64,000 nucleotides of DNA from Limnomonas spitsbergensis (taxonomy: Eukaryota > Chlorophyta > Chlorophyceae > Chlamydomonadales), in the NCBI GenBank assembly GCA_037349105.1, contig JAYJMM010000028.1, positions 496,001 through 560,000 of the forward strand, written 5' to 3'. The translations under genes were made by a program, and so were the position numbers. Of the stretch, positions 63,601 through 64,000 are shown piece after piece (position 1 is the first letter of the stretch; the number at the start of each line of letters is the position of its first letter). Below the pieces are notes generated by a model. It worked only from the letters and a program-made list of their open reading frames with translations. It was not told the origin of the DNA and did no database searches.

Positions 63601-64000
63601 TGACTGGAAGCAACTGAGGGTATCTCCTGTGCAACTGCAACAGGCGACCCCCTGCGATCTCTCTGACTTCCTCACTGATATCAGCATACAAGTACTGCAC
63701 CACTGGGATACCCGCCCTGAGCACCATTTCCAGCCCTGAGCACATACCTCCAAAGGGCTCGAAAATGACGACTCCCTTGGTTTCCATGGCCCTCACCGCC
63801 CCACTCGCCAGGCAAGCTGTGTCCAGGCATGCGTGTGAATGAGGGGGTGTCGCCCTAGGCAGGTCAGCAAGAACATCACTGATCATTGTCCTGGCCCGCT
63901 TCCTGTTGCTGAATGCCTGTTCTGCTGTACTGACAGGCTGCGCCTGCTCATCATCGTCAGTGGCGGCAGAGGATATCTCCTGCCCCACCTGTGCTGTCAC
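60671..64000 (-). CDS. pol: Second retrotransposon Pol, C-terminal part: DNMT-like, integrase, PHD (truncated by window edge)
   Basis: An uninterrupted minus-strand frame of 1109 codons is open at the window edge, so the N-terminal part (expected RT and RNase H) lies outside. Counting from the edge, residues 75-410 (about 63,778-62,771) form a cytosine-C5 methyltransferase: EPFGGMCSGLE, ECQDLS with Cys174, LIENVAM, RTRNYWGNI and ERERAMGY. Integrase follows with an H-x4-H, C-x2-C zinc site (HAGTGHFG, CGVC) and D648, D708, E743 with D-35-E spacing. A C4HC3 PHD finger is at residues 947-991. After it only a low-complexity charged tail of about 120 residues follows; the extra C-terminal domain of the other element is absent. 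It is clearly related to, but strongly diverged from, the pol at 22.3-28.8 kb, so these are two families or old lineages. No frame break is visible. Confidence 0.93.
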   Translation of the reverse strand: MTAQVGQEISSAATDDDEQAQPVSTAEQAFSNRKRARTMISDVLADLPRATPPHSHACLDTACLASGAVRAMETKGVVIFEPFGGMCSGLEMVLRAGIPVVQYLYADISEEVREIAGGRLLQLHRRYPQLLPVKAFDKAFRALPQDVYAITAEHLKEAGAQDGRQWFMVAGWECQDLSSAGKGRGLEGERSKSFFPLVKLLGTLQFLQGSKPPAYLIENVAMQLHQKSVKASVKAFQEVCRILGTPALFDAAQVGSYAHRTRNYWGNIAPAADIEFVIRASTRPHEGIVDDILDKGSKAQVVACPDNGGYRINVTGQPRKVLPCLMATPSSYSFRNGQNGMVYRPMGDLQEPNTNERERAMGYTMGSTLPRPDFPEAARRAALGRCMDSWALGAWFNVALECAKIIPEELKRMARLPGPDKDPVMGATLMSSHYSLATAGNACSGSGEVAASYRQCLGESAAADWADAAQEPGGNTPEEQVEVEVMVTRDTVGEKDPPGCPAGPSVRVDVWADEPVLRFLREKAFGQGTELGEQTRIQRRAAPFQWESERGGVLMRLMPDGRRWVVPRPEDRLAVIQTAHAGTGHFGSHRTAFMVMQQHWWRGLRAAVKKAVQECGVCDRARASTFNHIQPNLHPLPIEGLFFRWGADMCGPFTTTSRGNRFVMVCVEHYSKWVELIPIPSKASDVTALAFFQNVVARFGGCAEVVTDQGTEFQGEFQDMLLDCFIDHRTTSANHPQADGLSERAVQTLKAGLRKCCEEGSSDESWDKMVPWVALGFRCSPQQATRMAPYEVLFGQRPTFPSRVGADLWSTAKVATAEEAADLLLARVARIKEALPVAGEHLKIAQHRDKLRYARIRGGGYVPQVRRFAVGDYVYVKYSSERRSLDPKARPEILRVKTLGATGTLVLEGADGLTVTENAVNCSPCHLPNLRGVVDFSGTRPNNSLSCEVCQLPDRGEVMLLCDACNTGWHMDCLVPVLEEVPEGEWLCPTCAPEDKGAEPAARAGPAAEDCSVQVQGRPSPAARAAARTAQEANVMDRPEVEVMATNPATRQMERGIARPMANGLYDISYTTGRGEANVTPRAVTRRAKVAKEAAGEEEESALEELTET

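Overview
This window is nuclear eukaryotic DNA, most likely from a green alga. It has spliced genes with GT-AG introns, a gametolysin-type (peptidase M11) protein with a very long proline-rich tail, and a very dense load of retroelements, MITEs and minisatellites. The style recalls large prasinophyte genomes such as Cymbomonas, but that is an impression and not proven here. No bacterial operons, CRISPR arrays, rRNA genes or convincing tRNA genes were seen.

Layout. 1-3.3 kb: fragments of a LINE family and tandem repeats. 4.55-11.7 kb (minus): a six-exon M11 metallopeptidase gene (about 1071 aa) with a secretion signal, a complete zinc site, a MopE-like calcium/metal motif and a proline-rich tail; a hairpin-rich MITE sits in its third intron. 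12-15.3 kb: minisatellites and unassigned repeats. 15,342-30,330 (plus): a complete 15-kb Ty3/gypsy-like LTR retrotransposon whose two 794-bp LTRs differ at only two positions. 30.5-39.9 kb: palindromes, LINE and SINE-like copies and Harbinger-like MITEs. 40.5-55.4 kb (minus): a seven-exon AMSH-type JAMM deubiquitinase gene (about 509 aa), its introns swollen by transposons, an 18-bp satellite and a G-rich minisatellite. 55.6-60.6 kb: inverted repeat, 41-bp and 144-bp tandem arrays. 60,671-64,000 (minus): the 3' part of a second, diverged retrotransposon pol of the same class.

The most notable system is the pair of retrotransposons. Each pol carries a DNMT3-like cytosine-C5 methyltransferase domain ahead of the integrase, followed by a C-terminal PHD finger. 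The complete element also has a further C-terminal domain that may be a decayed methylase fold, and two novel ORFs (205 and 240 aa) between protease and pol. Its gag ends at a single in-frame UGA followed five bases later by a strong stem-loop, and the protease continues in the same frame: a textbook arrangement for stop-codon readthrough. The two novel ORFs and pol are likewise in one frame, separated only by single stop codons. Retrotransposons with captured DNMTs have been reported (from memory, in charophytes and dinoflagellates). What looks new here is the DNMT-integrase-PHD arrangement in two diverged copies, the extra ORFs and the expression signals. The element could methylate its own DNA (methyltransferase) and choose or read chromatin (PHD), but this is inference.

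All intron-exon structures were worked out by eye from splice signals, phase continuity and family resemblance, with no transcript evidence.
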